Origin: Oscillatoriales cyanobacterium
GTDB taxonomy: Bacteria > Cyanobacteriota > Cyanobacteriia > Cyanobacteriales > Microcoleaceae
NCBI GenBank assembly: GCA_004292955.1
Contig: RDXX01000011.1
Location: 109,336 to 173,335 of the forward strand
Length of the DNA stretch: 64,000 nucleotides
Direction of reading: 5' to 3'
In this document: in pieces, positions 52,930-63,244 of the stretch
Position numbering within the stretch: position 1 is the first letter of the stretch
Layout of the letters: each line of letters begins with the position of its first letter
Notes under the pieces: generated by a model
The model's database searches: none
What the model saw: only the letters and a program-made list of their open reading frames with translations
Told to the model about the DNA's origin: nothing
Made by a program: the position numbers and the translations under genes

Positions 52930-54759
52930 CTACTCAGGATTGACTACTATTGGGTTGACTGGTGTTTTAGGTTTCCCAAAATAAGCTTGAAACACCTCTT
53001 TGGCGATGGGGGCCGCGGCAACAGAACCAAAACCGCCATTTTCCACAACCACGGCGATCGCAATTTCCGGCTTGTCCGCAGGCCCATAGGCCACATACAG
53101 CGAGTGATCCTTCTGTCCGATCACCTCCGAAGTCCCAGTTTTGCCCGCTGTTAGTGGAATTGAACCGTCATTGAGCCCCTGTCCCGTACCGTCGGTAACT
53201 ACTGCCACGAGTCCTTCTTTAATCACATTAACTGTCGAAGGTTTCATCCCCGTAGGTACTGGTTTTGTCTCAGGCTTGCCAGTCAGAGAAGTCAAAAGAT
53301 GCGGTTTGACCCGATTACCACCATTGGCAATCGAACCTACCATCACCGCCGCCTCCAAAGGAGTCACCAACACGAACCCTTGACCGATCGACATTGTTAC
53401 CGTATCACCAGCATACCAAGGTTCTTTATAGATTTTTTCCTTCTGGGCCGGGGTCGGCATTTGACCGTGATCGCCACCGCCTAGGCCCAAAAGCTTCAAA
53501 TCCGTATCCTTGCCAATGCCCAAGCGGTGTCCCCACTTAGCAATTTCGTCCGGCCCGGCACTCATCCCGATTTGATAAAAAAACGTATTGCTGCTGAAAG
53601 CCAAGGCATCCCGAAAGCCGATGTTTCCGTAACCGCCGCTGTGTTCGTTAAAATCAATTCCCCCCACAGTAATGTAAGACGAAGTACCAATAATTGAGTC
53701 CGGCGAAAACTTGCCCGACTCCATCCCCGCGACGGAAGTCACAATTTTAAACGTGCTGCCGGGGGGATAGCCTTGCATGGTTCGATTCACAAATGGATTT
53801 TCTTCCTGTTGAAGAGTTGCCCAATCATCCTTAGTGATTTTTCGCGTAAACAAATTGGGGTCAAAAGTCGGGTGGCTGGCCAAAACTAATACCGCGCCGG
53901 TTTTCACATCAAGGGCCACTACTGCTCCCCGGCGGTTCCCCAGGGCTGTTTCGGCTGCTTTTTGCATGGACAAGTCTATGGTTAGCTGCACTGCCTCGCC
54001 CGGTTTGGGCGGTGTCTCCCCCATCAGTCGCAATTCTTGATTTTGGGCATTTACTTCGATCAGCCGATCGCCCCACACTCCCGCAATTTCCTTGTTAGAA
54101 CTTGCTTCTATGCCCATCTGACCGACAATCATCCCCATTGGATATTCCGGGTGAGCTTTCAAGTCTTCTGCGGTAGCTTCGCCAATATATCCCAAAACGT
54201 GAGCAGCTAAACTGCCTTCGGGATAGTAGCGGCTTGCTTCTGGCCGCACTTCCACTCCCCGCATTTGTCCCACCTGTTCTGCTAGCGGTACAAACAATGC
54301 TGGTGGCATAGCTTGCTTGATTCGCACCGGTCTGTAGGATAGAGGATCAACTTTTTTTAATTTCTCTAATATTTCTTTAGCCGGGATTTTTAGCAGCGGA
54401 CTCAACTTTTGTGCTGTCACTTTCCACTCTTCGGGCGTTTGTTCTTTCGGCCACAAATAGACCGATCGAGCTAAATTGTTAGCCGCTAGCAGCTTGCCTT
54501 TGCGATCGACAATGTGTCCGCGATTCGCCGGCATGGGTACTAGGCGAACGCGATTGTTTTCGGCTCGTTCCCGGTTTTGCTTGCCTTGTACCAGTTGCAA
54601 TTCCACCAGCCGGCTAGCGTGCAGGCCCAGCAAACCGGTTGCTACTAGCATTAACACGATCGCCCGGTGTATCGGACGCGACTGTTTCTTAGGAGTTTCC
54701 AGCAGAGTTTTGTCATTCGAGCGAAATTCAGAGAGCGCAGAAATTTCTCGTTGCATCAT
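52930..54759 (-). CDS. mrdA: Penicillin-binding protein 2 (elongasome transpeptidase)
   Basis: 609 residues. One N-terminal membrane helix (IVLMLVATGLLGLHASRLVEL) leads to the dimerisation region with NRVRLVPMPANRGHIVDRKG. The transpeptidase has GYPPGSTFKI (Ser of SxxK near 330), SSN in ALAFSSNTFFYQIG, and GKTGTSE near 540. It cross-links lateral-wall peptidoglycan with RodA and MreB. The C-terminal ~15 residues (KTPVNPIVVNPE) are variable. ATG at 54759 is followed by a second ATG. The tnpB element at 54897 lies 138 bp upstream and may have displaced its promoter. Confidence 0.93.
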   Translation of the reverse strand: MMQREISALSEFRSNDKTLLETPKKQSRPIHRAIVLMLVATGLLGLHASRLVELQLVQGKQNRERAENNRVRLVPMPANRGHIVDRKGKLLAANNLARSVYLWPKEQTPEEWKVTAQKLSPLLKIPAKEILEKLKKVDPLSYRPVRIKQAMPPALFVPLAEQVGQMRGVEVRPEASRYYPEGSLAAHVLGYIGEATAEDLKAHPEYPMGMIVGQMGIEASSNKEIAGVWGDRLIEVNAQNQELRLMGETPPKPGEAVQLTIDLSMQKAAETALGNRRGAVVALDVKTGAVLVLASHPTFDPNLFTRKITKDDWATLQQEENPFVNRTMQGYPPGSTFKIVTSVAGMESGKFSPDSIIGTSSYITVGGIDFNEHSGGYGNIGFRDALAFSSNTFFYQIGMSAGPDEIAKWGHRLGIGKDTDLKLLGLGGGDHGQMPTPAQKEKIYKEPWYAGDTVTMSIGQGFVLVTPLEAAVMVGSIANGGNRVKPHLLTSLTGKPETKPVPTGMKPSTVNVIKEGLVAVVTDGTGQGLNDGSIPLTAGKTGTSEVIGQKDHSLYVAYGPADKPEIAIAVVVENGGFGSVAAAPIAKEVFQAYFGKPKTPVNPIVVNPE

Positions 54760-54896
54760 TCTATAGGTAGATGTTAAATCCTAGATTTTAGAGTCCTGAT
54801 TGTCAATTTTGCAGTATACATCATCACACCCGGGGCCGTTCTATAGGTGCAAGCTGCATTAACGGGAATTGACCGTTGGGCGAAGCGGAAAGATTG

Positions 54897-56512
54897 TTGA
54901 CACTCCCCGGCAGTCAAGGCACGGGGATTCTTAAGACATTTCGGTCTTAATATCCCTATGGCTAGGGTTCCCAAACTCACCACATTTGCTTTTTGAGCGT
55001 GGTGATACCTTTTGGGCGTCTAGGTACATAGTACCAGGTTTCGCAGAGTCCCCGCGTACCATTTTCAAAGCTCGATCTCTAATCGTTTTTGCAGCACCAA
55101 TATCAGCGTGTTCATGATAGCCACATTCTACACAGATGAATTTTTCACCATCTCTGTTGGACTTATCTATATGACCACAATTTCGACATTCTTGGCTAGA
55201 GTGTTTAGGATTGACTTTAATGACGACCTTTCCTTGCTTTGCAGCCAGATACTCAATCTTTAAAATCAATTCACCCCAGCCTGCATCGGAAATAGAGCGA
55301 TTTAAACCTTTTTTTCTGGATTGTCCATTTTTGAGAAATCTTCCCGTTTTCTCCTCAATTTTTACACGACAACGACGTAGCATTCCAGAAATATGTAAAT
55401 CTTCTAAAGCAATTGCATCAATATTTCGCTCCACTATTTTGTGAGCGACTTTCCATTGATACGCTTGACGCCGATTGCTGATTTTTTGATGTAATAGTCC
55501 TACTTTTTTGGCTGTTTTTTTCCGATTTTTACTGCCTTTGACTTGGCGACTAACTCGTCTCTGTCTAATTTTTAAGGTGCGTTTAACTTTTTTATTAGTT
55601 GAAAATTTGGGATTTTCAATTTGATATCCATCGGAAAGATGCACCAGCTTGGTAATCCCTAAGTCGCATCCAATTACTTTAACCACATCCTGGAGAGATT
55701 TAGCCTTATAATCGGGAATAGACTTGTTCTCGATCCGAATAGACACGTACCAACCATTTTGACGCTTCCTGACAGCACAAGCCTTGATAGTGAAACCATC
55801 AGGGATTGAGCGTGAGTTATAAAACCGCATCCACCCTAATTTGGGCAAGTAGATTTTGTTACCTTGTATCTTTATTCCCATTACAAAAGTAAAAGAGGTA
55901 AAGTTACTACGGTTTTTGAATTTAGGGAATCCTCTGCCTTCAAAGAAGTTTTTGTAGGCAGTATCTAAACGTTTAACGTTCTGTTGTAAAACTGTTGAGT
56001 CAATGCCACTATACCAAGGTCTAGCTATTTTGAGCTTCGGTAAGGATGTGATTTGAATGTCACCAGCAGTGCGACGAGGATTTTTTGAGTTTACCTTCAA
56101 AGTCTACCTTGCCATCTTTCCAGGGATTGCCGGTTGCACCATTTTTACTGACGAAGCAGGTTAACGGACAAGCTTCAACCTGATTTCTGATATCGCAGTA
56201 GTCTCCTTGAACAAACTGTTGGTTATATTGAATGATTCTGTCGTTCAGACACCAGTTATAGTGACTTCTCAACATATCCACCCAGTTTGACATTTTTAAA
56301 TCTTGGGTTTGATTTGGACGAAGTTTGTAAACATAGTTGGTCAACAAGATTGAGTCACCTCCTGTTTGTTGTGTACCTGATTTAAGCTTAAACTAAAATC
56401 TATTGGATTGAAGGGTTTGTCATACTTCTTTGTATTGAAAAGGTTTAAAAGTTGAAGCCTTGCTCTATATTTGAATTAAAGCCGTCCTATAATGACGGGG
56501 TTTTCAACCCAA
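54897..56512 (-). mobile_element. Second IS200/IS605-superfamily tnpB element
   Basis: On the minus strand the left end is near 56512 (GAAAACCCCGTC, with a CCGTC…GACGG hairpin). The right end is a CCCC…GGGG hairpin around 54904-54930, ending GGGGAGTGTCAA at 54897, almost the same as the end of the element at 6054-7525. There is no tnpA. The left boundary is uncertain by a few bases. It is inserted upstream of the penicillin-binding protein gene. Confidence 0.75.
54931..56347 (-). pseudogene. tnpB: tnpB (RuvC-like RNA-guided nuclease) split by an A6 frameshift
   Basis: The N-terminal frame (from 56347) reads MLTNYVYKLRPNQTQDLKMSNWVDMLRSHYNWCLNDR and continues to EGKLKK. The protein resumes in the +1 frame at NPRRTAGDIQ (reading to 54931). 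The switch lies in six A's at 56081-56086 (T's on the plus strand), so one extra A breaks the gene; five A's would restore LKNPRR. The C-terminal frame has DLGITKLV (RuvC Asp), ALEDLHISGM, CRNCGH…CVECGY (zinc finger) and HADIGAAKTI. Slippage on A6 could still make some full-length protein. Confidence 0.85.
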
Positions 56513-56566
56513 TTTTCTGATAATTGGCTTTTGAATAACTAATAACTCGTCACCGATCGCTGCAAA

Positions 56567-56728
56567 CTAATCGCCCAAGCACCAAGAAATAGCCAGCAAA
56601 ATCAAAGTCAGGCTGAGCCAAACCGGGAAATGGAGCCAGCCAGATAGACTCATAGGTAACAATAGCAAAACCTCGGCGAATAGGGAAGCAATTCCCAATA
56701 CAGAGGCAAGCAGTATCAAATTTATCAT
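56567..56728 (-). CDS. Small 53-aa two-helix membrane protein
   Basis: From ATG at 56728: MINLILLASVLGIASLFAEVLLLLPMSLSGWLHFPVWLSLTLILLAISWCLGD, two hydrophobic helices joined by a short polar loop. The longer upstream frames have no start signals. I think similar short proteins occur in related cyanobacteria, but I cannot name a function. It is divergent from the secreted-protein gene at 56957. Confidence 0.5.
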   Translation of the reverse strand: MINLILLASVLGIASLFAEVLLLLPMSLSGWLHFPVWLSLTLILLAISWCLGD

Positions 56729-56956
56729 CTTGACACCGTACAATTGCGGGTATGAGCGTGGCGCGTGTGGCAGAACTGGGAGTGGCACGAGGAAGGGCGA
56801 TCGCACAGGTGTTGTTCTGATAAAAATAAGGAAGAGAAACCAAGAGGTTTTGAACTAATTAAAAAAAAATGTTCTTCCTCTCCTAGTTCGGATTCTTGGG
56901 GCTGCGATGGGTAAATTCTGAGTTGTGATTTTAAGTTGTGACAGAGGAGTAGTGCC

Positions 56957-57439
56957 ATGTTGTTTAATCCGCGAGTTCATTTCAAAAACGCTGCGATCTT
57001 GGCTGCGACTTGTGCGATCGCCACCCACCCAGTTTTAGCAGAAACAGCCAATTTCGGCACATTAATTTTATCGCGAGGTTTTGGGGCCCCAACAGCAGCT
57101 TTGAGAGGTTCCACAGGCGGATCGTACTCTCTATCTGCCATTGCCAACGCCGATCGCCACAAAAACAAATGTTTGGGTTTTGCCACCCCCACTCCCGACC
57201 ACATCATAGTCTTGCAGCAAAACTTGGACAAACTTACCATCCAAGTCAACAGCGGAGGCAAGGACACCACCTTACTCGTACAAGGCCCCGGTAACACCGT
57301 GCGCTGCGGAGACGATACAGGTCAGAATAAAGATGCTGGCATTGTAGATTCAGACTGGCAAGCAGGCTCATACAAAATTTGGGTCGGCACACTCGAACCC
57401 GGAGTCAAGTCTAACTATACGATCTCAGTACAGGAATAG
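56957..57439 (+). CDS. Secreted protein, 160 aa, unknown function
   Basis: A signal peptide (residues 1-28, FKNAAILAATCAIATHPVLAETA, cleavage after VLA). The mature part has SRGFGAPTAALRGSTGGSYSLSAIANADRHKNKCLGFATPTPDHIIVLQQNLDKLTIQVNSGGKDTTLLVQGPGNTVRCGDD and ends DWQAGSYKIWVGTLEPGVKSNYTISVQE. The last part resembles the beta-sandwich pre-peptidase or secreted domain. Two cysteines could form a disulfide. ATG at 56957 follows GAGGAGTAGTGCC. Confidence 0.75.
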   Translation: MLFNPRVHFKNAAILAATCAIATHPVLAETANFGTLILSRGFGAPTAALRGSTGGSYSLSAIANADRHKNKCLGFATPTPDHIIVLQQNLDKLTIQVNSGGKDTTLLVQGPGNTVRCGDDTGQNKDAGIVDSDWQAGSYKIWVGTLEPGVKSNYTISVQE

Positions 57440-57629
57440 GGTGCAGTGGCGCTGTGAGGTGGGGACAATCGAATATCTTCAAATTTTATCGCAATCTCCC
57501 CCAATCTGCTCCAGGGACACTCCCCCAATCTCCGACTCCCCAAATCTCGCGCTCCGCCACTAACTTCCCCCATCAAGTAAAATGTAAGATCGAAAGTGCC
57601 GTGTTTAACCAAAATTGGTAAATCCGAAA

Positions 57630-58427
57630 GTGCTAAAGACTCTTAGAGCTGACTTCAGTATAATTTTCGATCGCGACCCAGCCGCTCGCAACTGGCTGGA
57701 AGTTTTGTTTTGTTACCCAGGTCTTCAGGCCCTAGTGCTGCACCGCCTCGCACACTGGCTTTACGTACTGGGTCTTCCCTTCATTCCCCGCTTAATTTCC
57801 CACATTGCTCGCTTTTTGACCGGCATTGAAATTCACCCAGGGGCAACGATCGGCAAAAGCGTCTTCATCGACCACGGTATGGGGGTTGTGATTGGCGAAA
57901 CAGCGATCGTCGGCGATTTTGCCCTAATTTACCAAGGTGTCACCCTCGGCGGCACAGGCAAGGAAAGTGGCAAACGTCACCCTACCGTCGGTGAAAATGT
58001 AGTTGTCGGTGCCGGCGCCAAGGTACTCGGCAACCTGCTAATTGGCAACAACGTTCGCATCGGCGCCGGTTCCGTCGTCCTGCGAGACGTACCATCTGAC
58101 TGTACCGTTGTAGGGATTCCCGGCCGCATTGTTTATCGATCGGGAGTGCGCGTCAATCCCCTAGAACACGGCAGTTTGCCGGATTCCGAAGCTGCGGTAA
58201 TTCGCTCTTTAGTCGATCGTATCGAATCCCTCGAACAGCAACTAAAAAGTTTGATTCCCCAACCATCTGCCTCATTAACTTCTGTTTCCGATTTCCATTC
58301 AGCATTCTCAACTTTAAATCAAACCAGTCATGTAGCTGTAGCTGAAAAAAACCAATTAGCTGTTGCCACCGCTTGTCAGTTAAAAGATAAAGCAATTCAA
58401 GAATTTTTCGACGGCACCGGCATCTAA
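57630..58427 (+). CDS. cysE: Serine O-acetyltransferase
   Basis: 265 residues from GTG at 57630, which gives the usual [26 protein letters not shown]; a TTG at 57615 would add five residues. The N-terminal helical domain is followed by left-handed beta-helix hexapeptides ([43 protein letters not shown]…) with the catalytic [10 protein letters not shown] and HPTVG segments. It acetylates serine for cysteine synthesis. The last ~60 residues (after residue 205) are a poorly conserved coiled or disordered tail. Heptamer arrays follow the stop at once. Confidence 0.93.
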   Translation: MLKTLRADFSIIFDRDPAARNWLEVLFCYPGLQALVLHRLAHWLYVLGLPFIPRLISHIARFLTGIEIHPGATIGKSVFIDHGMGVVIGETAIVGDFALIYQGVTLGGTGKESGKRHPTVGENVVVGAGAKVLGNLLIGNNVRIGAGSVVLRDVPSDCTVVGIPGRIVYRSGVRVNPLEHGSLPDSEAAVIRSLVDRIESLEQQLKSLIPQPSASLTSVSDFHSAFSTLNQTSHVAVAEKNQLAVATACQLKDKAIQEFFDGTGI

Positions 58428-58432
58428 AATTT

Positions 58433-58572
58433 GAATTGGGAATTGGGAATTGGGAATTGGGAATTGGGAATTGGGAATTGGGAATTGGGAATTGGGAATT
58501 GGGAATTGGGAATTGGGAATTGGGCATTGGGTTGGGCATTGGGCATTGGGCATTGGGAATTGGGCATTGGGC
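58433..58572 (+). repeat. Long heptamer array, unit GGGAATT
   Basis: About 13 perfect 7-bp units, then a degenerate part with GGGCATT variants. It directly follows the cysE stop codon and is the longest such array on this strand. Confidence 0.95.
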
Positions 58573-58630
58573 AAACAGGGCATTGGGAAGAAGGCCAAAC
58601 AGGGAAGAATGCCCGCGCAGGGCATTGGAA

Positions 58631-58800
58631 CCAATAACCAATAACCAATAACCAATAACCAATAACCAATAACCAATAACCAATAACCAATAACCAATAA
58701 CCAATAACCAATAACCAATAACCAATAAATAACCAATAACCAATAACCAATAACCAATAACTAATAACCAATAACTAATAACCAATAACCAATAACTAAT
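58631..58800 (+). repeat. Long heptamer array, unit CCAATAA
   Basis: About 24 units, mostly perfect, with one phase slip near 58725 and CTAATAA variants near the end. It stops 11 bp before the convergent flavoprotein gene. Its CCAAT can pair with ATTGG of the array at 58433-58572. Confidence 0.95.
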
Positions 58801-58810
58801 GACTTCTTTT

Positions 58811-59392
58811 TCAGGGATTGACCGATCGCACAAACCAATTGCCATCCCCGTCGCGCCCGTAAAGCGATCGGTTCTGGGGTTCCCCCCGCAACTCCAAAAA
58901 ATCCACCGTTTCCGGTTCCAACAGCAGCAAGCAAAAACTAGGCAGCGGCTCGATCGCATCTGGGGAAGCACAATCAAAAGCAGTAGCCTCAGCCTTGTCT
59001 TTCCCAGGATCGGGCCAACCAAACTGCACCCGCGCCCCCTCAGAAAGCTCCTGCCAAGCTGTGCGGCGGGCTGCGTACAACTCTACATCTGGACAATCTG
59101 CCCCTGCCAAAATCAGTTGTCCAGCAATCCGAAATTGTTCCCGAGTTTTAGGGAAATACCAGCAAATCTCCCCCCAAGGATAGAGATTAATTTCCTCTGC
59201 CTTTTGACTGCGAATATCTGTAATAAACTTTAACTGGTTGGTGTTTTCCAAAAAGCCTCGAAACACCACAGTGCGGTTAGCAGGACGCCCGTCAGGACGA
59301 ACCGTTGCTAGTTGCAAGTAGCGGGCATAGGCAAGACTGCGGTTGCGGTGGAGCGATCGCGCTAAGGGCGATCGCCAAAGTGCTAAAGACAT
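58811..59392 (-). CDS. PPOX-type FMN-dependent flavoprotein (pyridoxamine-phosphate-oxidase-like)
   Basis: 193 residues. RYLQLATVRPDGRPANRTVVFRGFLENTNQLKFITDIRSQKAEEI (about 25-69) is the FMN-binding split beta-barrel start of this family. FPKTREQFRIAGQLIL follows, and the C-terminus FLELRGEPQNRSLYGRDGDGNWFVRSVNP fits the cyanobacterial Alr4036-like group, distinct from true PdxH. The substrate is unknown. ATG at 59392. Confidence 0.85.
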   Translation of the reverse strand: MSLALWRSPLARSLHRNRSLAYARYLQLATVRPDGRPANRTVVFRGFLENTNQLKFITDIRSQKAEEINLYPWGEICWYFPKTREQFRIAGQLILAGADCPDVELYAARRTAWQELSEGARVQFGWPDPGKDKAEATAFDCASPDAIEPLPSFCLLLLEPETVDFLELRGEPQNRSLYGRDGDGNWFVRSVNP

Positions 59393-59504
59393 AATGAATA
59401 TCCTATTATATGGGTAATTGGCGATCGGTAGTTGGCAATCAGTAATCGGTAATCGGTAATGTACTAAGCCTGCTTCTTCCTTTTAGTTAATGACCAATGA
59501 CTAA

Positions 59505-59674
59505 TAGACCTCTTGCAAAAAAGATATATGTTATAATCAGAGGCTTTGAATTAAACATCTCCCATAATTGTGGAACAGGCATCCTGCCTGTTATTCACAG
59601 GCTTTTTGGGAGATATCTAATCAACTAAAGCAAAACTTTCCATTATATCAGAAAATTATTTTGCAAGAGGTCTA
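59505..59674. mobile_element. MITE with TAGACCTCTTGCAAAA ends, copy 2
   Basis: 170 bp. The left end TAGACCTCTTGCAAAA is the exact inverse of the right end TTTTGCAAGAGGTCTA. Inside is GGAACAGGCATCCTGCCTGTTATTC, a palindrome like the one at 30005-30022 in the NB-ARC/WD40 gene, plus CTCCCA…TGGGAG arms. TA borders fit a TA target. No open frame inside. Confidence 0.9.
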
Positions 59675-59680
59675 ATGACT

Positions 59681-60885
<1,205 letters not shown>

Positions 60886-60890
60886 GTCAG

Positions 60891-60921
60891 TAGTCATTAG
60901 TCATTAGTCATTAGTCATTAG
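60891..60921. repeat. Heptamer array, unit TAGTCAT
   Basis: Four 7-bp units right after the tocopherol-cyclase-like stop codon. Confidence 0.85.
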
Positions 60922-60957
60922 TTAAATGTCTATTAATTACTGACTGCTGAGAACTCA

Positions 60958-61055
60958 CAACTGCCAACTGCCAACTGCCAACTGCCAACTGTCAACTGTC
61001 AACTGTCAACTGTCAACTGTCAACTGCCAACTGTCAACTGTCAACTGTCAACTGT
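60958..61055. repeat. Heptamer array, unit CAACTGT/CAACTGC
   Basis: About 13-14 units, ending 10 bp before the stop of the convergent pentapeptide gene. The same unit occurs at 13491 and 24107. Confidence 0.95.
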
Positions 61056-61064
61056 ATTCAGACT

Positions 61065-61784
61065 TTACTTTAAATTAAAGCCAATTTCTTCATTATTAAT
61101 AGAGCCGTCGGGCATTATCGCTCCATTCAGCACCGCACCTCTGAGATTTGCTCCCGTTAAATTAGCGCCTTCTAGATTAGCATTGCTCAGATTTGTGACT
61201 TGTTTGGAACCTCGGAAAAAGAAGCTGTGCAAATCAGCATTTGTCAAATTAGTGTCTGCCAGATTAGCATATTGCAAATCAGCACCGTGCAGGGTCGCAT
61301 CAGTTAAATTAGCTTGGGTGAGATTGCTTCCCCAAAGTCTAGAATCCAACAAATTAGCATCTTGTAAATTGGCGCGACTCAGATTTGCCAAAGTCAGATT
61401 AGCATCCCACAATTTTGTGCGGTTGAAATTAGCTTCGGTCAAATTGGCTCGACTGAGATCCGTGCCCAAAATATCAGCATTTGCTAAATTGGCGCTGGTG
61501 AGATCTGCGTCAGAAAGGTCAGCATTTTTTAAATTAGCACCGGACAAGTTGGCGCCGCTCAGGTTGGCACCGCTCAAGTTGGCTTCTTGGAGATTAGCTC
61601 CTCGCAAATCGGCAGCGCTCAAATCGCATTGCTTCCACAGAAAGCTGACGCACCAATTATCTTTTAATAGCTGACTCAGATCCTCGGCATTCGCGGCAAT
61701 CACAGGAGGAGTTAAGTAGAGACTAAATAGGGCGATCGCGAATACTGTCGCGAAGAAAGTTTTTAACGTCAGAACTATTTTCAT
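61065..61784 (-). CDS. Exported pentapeptide-repeat protein
   Basis: 239 residues from ATG at 61784. A signal peptide (FFATVFAIALFSLYLTPPVIAANA) and LSQLLKDNWCVSFLWKQCDLSAAD, then about 30 A(N/D)LxX pentapeptides (GANLSGANLSGANLKNADLSDADL…) form one right-handed beta-helix. A break at DLHSFFFRGSKQVTN marks a loop. The C-terminus …AVLNGAIMPDGSINNEEIGFNLK is typical of such proteins. Function unknown; it acts outside the cytoplasm. Confidence 0.85.
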   Translation of the reverse strand: MKIVLTLKTFFATVFAIALFSLYLTPPVIAANAEDLSQLLKDNWCVSFLWKQCDLSAADLRGANLQEANLSGANLSGANLSGANLKNADLSDADLTSANLANADILGTDLSRANLTEANFNRTKLWDANLTLANLSRANLQDANLLDSRLWGSNLTQANLTDATLHGADLQYANLADTNLTNADLHSFFFRGSKQVTNLSNANLEGANLTGANLRGAVLNGAIMPDGSINNEEIGFNLK

Positions 61785-62401
61785 TGACACTAATTGCAAT
61801 AGATTCTTGATGTGTAATCAGAGCATATCAAAGAATAAGCAACTTTCATCGGCAATATTACTCAAAAATATCAGTGAAATGTCGATCGCCCTTAGCCCAG
61901 CCCCCAACTTAACTCGGCGAGTCGCGGGTGAATCCTCTTACCTAGAAAATGGGTTGCTTCACAGATGCGTCGGTGCTAGAGATTTTTTTTCCCTAAACCC
62001 TGTATCAGATGCTCGCAAGTGCGATCGGAATTTACTGATAGCATATATTGCGACAATGCAAGAAGCTGTTGCCCATTTAAATTGTATATTTTAATAAACT
62101 ATTCTCCTCCAGCGTCAAATATTCTCAACCTCTTCCTCTCTCCCTCTTTCTCTGGTGAATCTGGCTAGCAAAAATAAATTGTTCAGTTCGCTTAAAACTA
62201 CGAAATTTAGCGGTTTATAGACGCAATTATCCTTGGTTGTGACTGGCGTCACGAACTAAACCCAACTGTCATCACACAAATCAATCCCCGAGCATCACCA
62301 AATCTCCTCAAACTTATCACCTCCCCGAGAGTACGGATATCACTGTCAGTAGCTGAAAGATGCAAGAAAATTAGAGCATACAGTTAAACACCCGCCCTCC
62401 C
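61785..62401. other. 617-bp region with no convincing gene
   Basis: A 94-codon frame from ATG 61810 has no motif or ribosome-binding site and is divergent from the pentapeptide gene. The rest is ordinary A/T-rich intergenic DNA with the promoter of the TPR gene presumably near 62330-62400. No repeats noted beyond a C/T-rich tract at 62100-62155. Confidence 0.4.
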
Positions 62402-63115
62402 ATGCGTACTATCCCCTTTCTCCCGAGTCAATTAGCTGTCACAACTATTTTCAATTCGATCGAATTTTTGGGATTCGCCAATACTTCAGGTAAAGTATTT
62501 TCGGGCGAGCAAGCCCAAGCGCGACAAGAGGCAAATTTAGACGTTAGCACCAAGAAGGTTTACAGTGCAGGTTTAAAAAGTCTCGAACAAAAGGACTTGC
62601 ACGCTGCGATTAAAAATTTCACCGCCACAATAAACATTAATCCGCAATTCGCACCAGCTTACAACGATCGCGGTGTTGCCCGCTACAGATTAGGCGACAA
62701 ACAGTCTGCGATCGCCGATTTAACTACCGCCATCGAACTCAATCCCTATCGAGCCAAGTATTACAACAATCGGGCGTTTATGCTAGCTGGCTCAAAAGAT
62801 TATGCTGGGGCGATCGCAGATTACAACTCAGCACTGATGCTCAACCCCAATTTGGCTCAAGCTTACTTTAACCGAGGCACTATCCACTTGCAAATGGAAA
62901 ATTCCCTCGCAGCACTAGCTGATTTTGAATCAGCAATTCGCCTCGATCGCAATTTTGCCAAAGCTTACTTCAACCGAGGAGTGACTAGATATAAATTGAG
63001 AGAAGTTCAAGGAGCATTTGAGGATTTTCAGAAATCGGCAGGGCTGTTTAAGCAGCAAGCGAGAATGGATTGCTATCAAGATGCTGTCTCTAAACTTAGA
63101 AAGTTATGTTATTAA
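62402..63115 (+). CDS. TPR-repeat protein, probably exported or membrane-associated
   Basis: 237 residues. A weakly hydrophobic N-terminus (IPFLPSQLAVTTIFNSIEFLGFA) may be a signal. Four to five TPRs follow from about residue 52: YSAGLKSLEQKDLHAAIKNFTATININPQ, AYNDRGVARYRLGDKQSAIADLTTAIELNPY, YYNNRAFMLAGSKDYAGAIADYNSALMLNPN, AYFNRGTIHLQMENSLAALADFESAIRLDRN, AYFNRGVTRYKLREVQGAFEDFQKSAGLF. It is a protein-interaction scaffold; the partner is unknown. ATG at 62402. Confidence 0.85.
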   Translation: MRTIPFLPSQLAVTTIFNSIEFLGFANTSGKVFSGEQAQARQEANLDVSTKKVYSAGLKSLEQKDLHAAIKNFTATININPQFAPAYNDRGVARYRLGDKQSAIADLTTAIELNPYRAKYYNNRAFMLAGSKDYAGAIADYNSALMLNPNLAQAYFNRGTIHLQMENSLAALADFESAIRLDRNFAKAYFNRGVTRYKLREVQGAFEDFQKSAGLFKQQARMDCYQDAVSKLRKLCY

Positions 63116-63244
63116 TTAAATTTGGCATAAGCCATAAAAAATAGATTGTATAACCAGGGGCTGGCATCTAATAAAAGATATGGATATTGAGCCGAAAAGT
63201 ATTAGAAATTGGGTCGAGTTGAACTCAACCCAATTCACTTAAAA

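Noticed and set aside
58436-58651. Open frames in three frames reading repeated GIGNWEL-type peptides
   Set aside because: Products of the 7-bp array read in any frame, not genes.
58433-58800. CRISPR array
   Set aside because: Units are 7 bp with no spacers and no cas genes nearby; these are tandem heptamer arrays.
61807-62094. 95-codon open frame
   Set aside because: No recognisable domain, no ribosome-binding site and mixed composition; chance is more likely.
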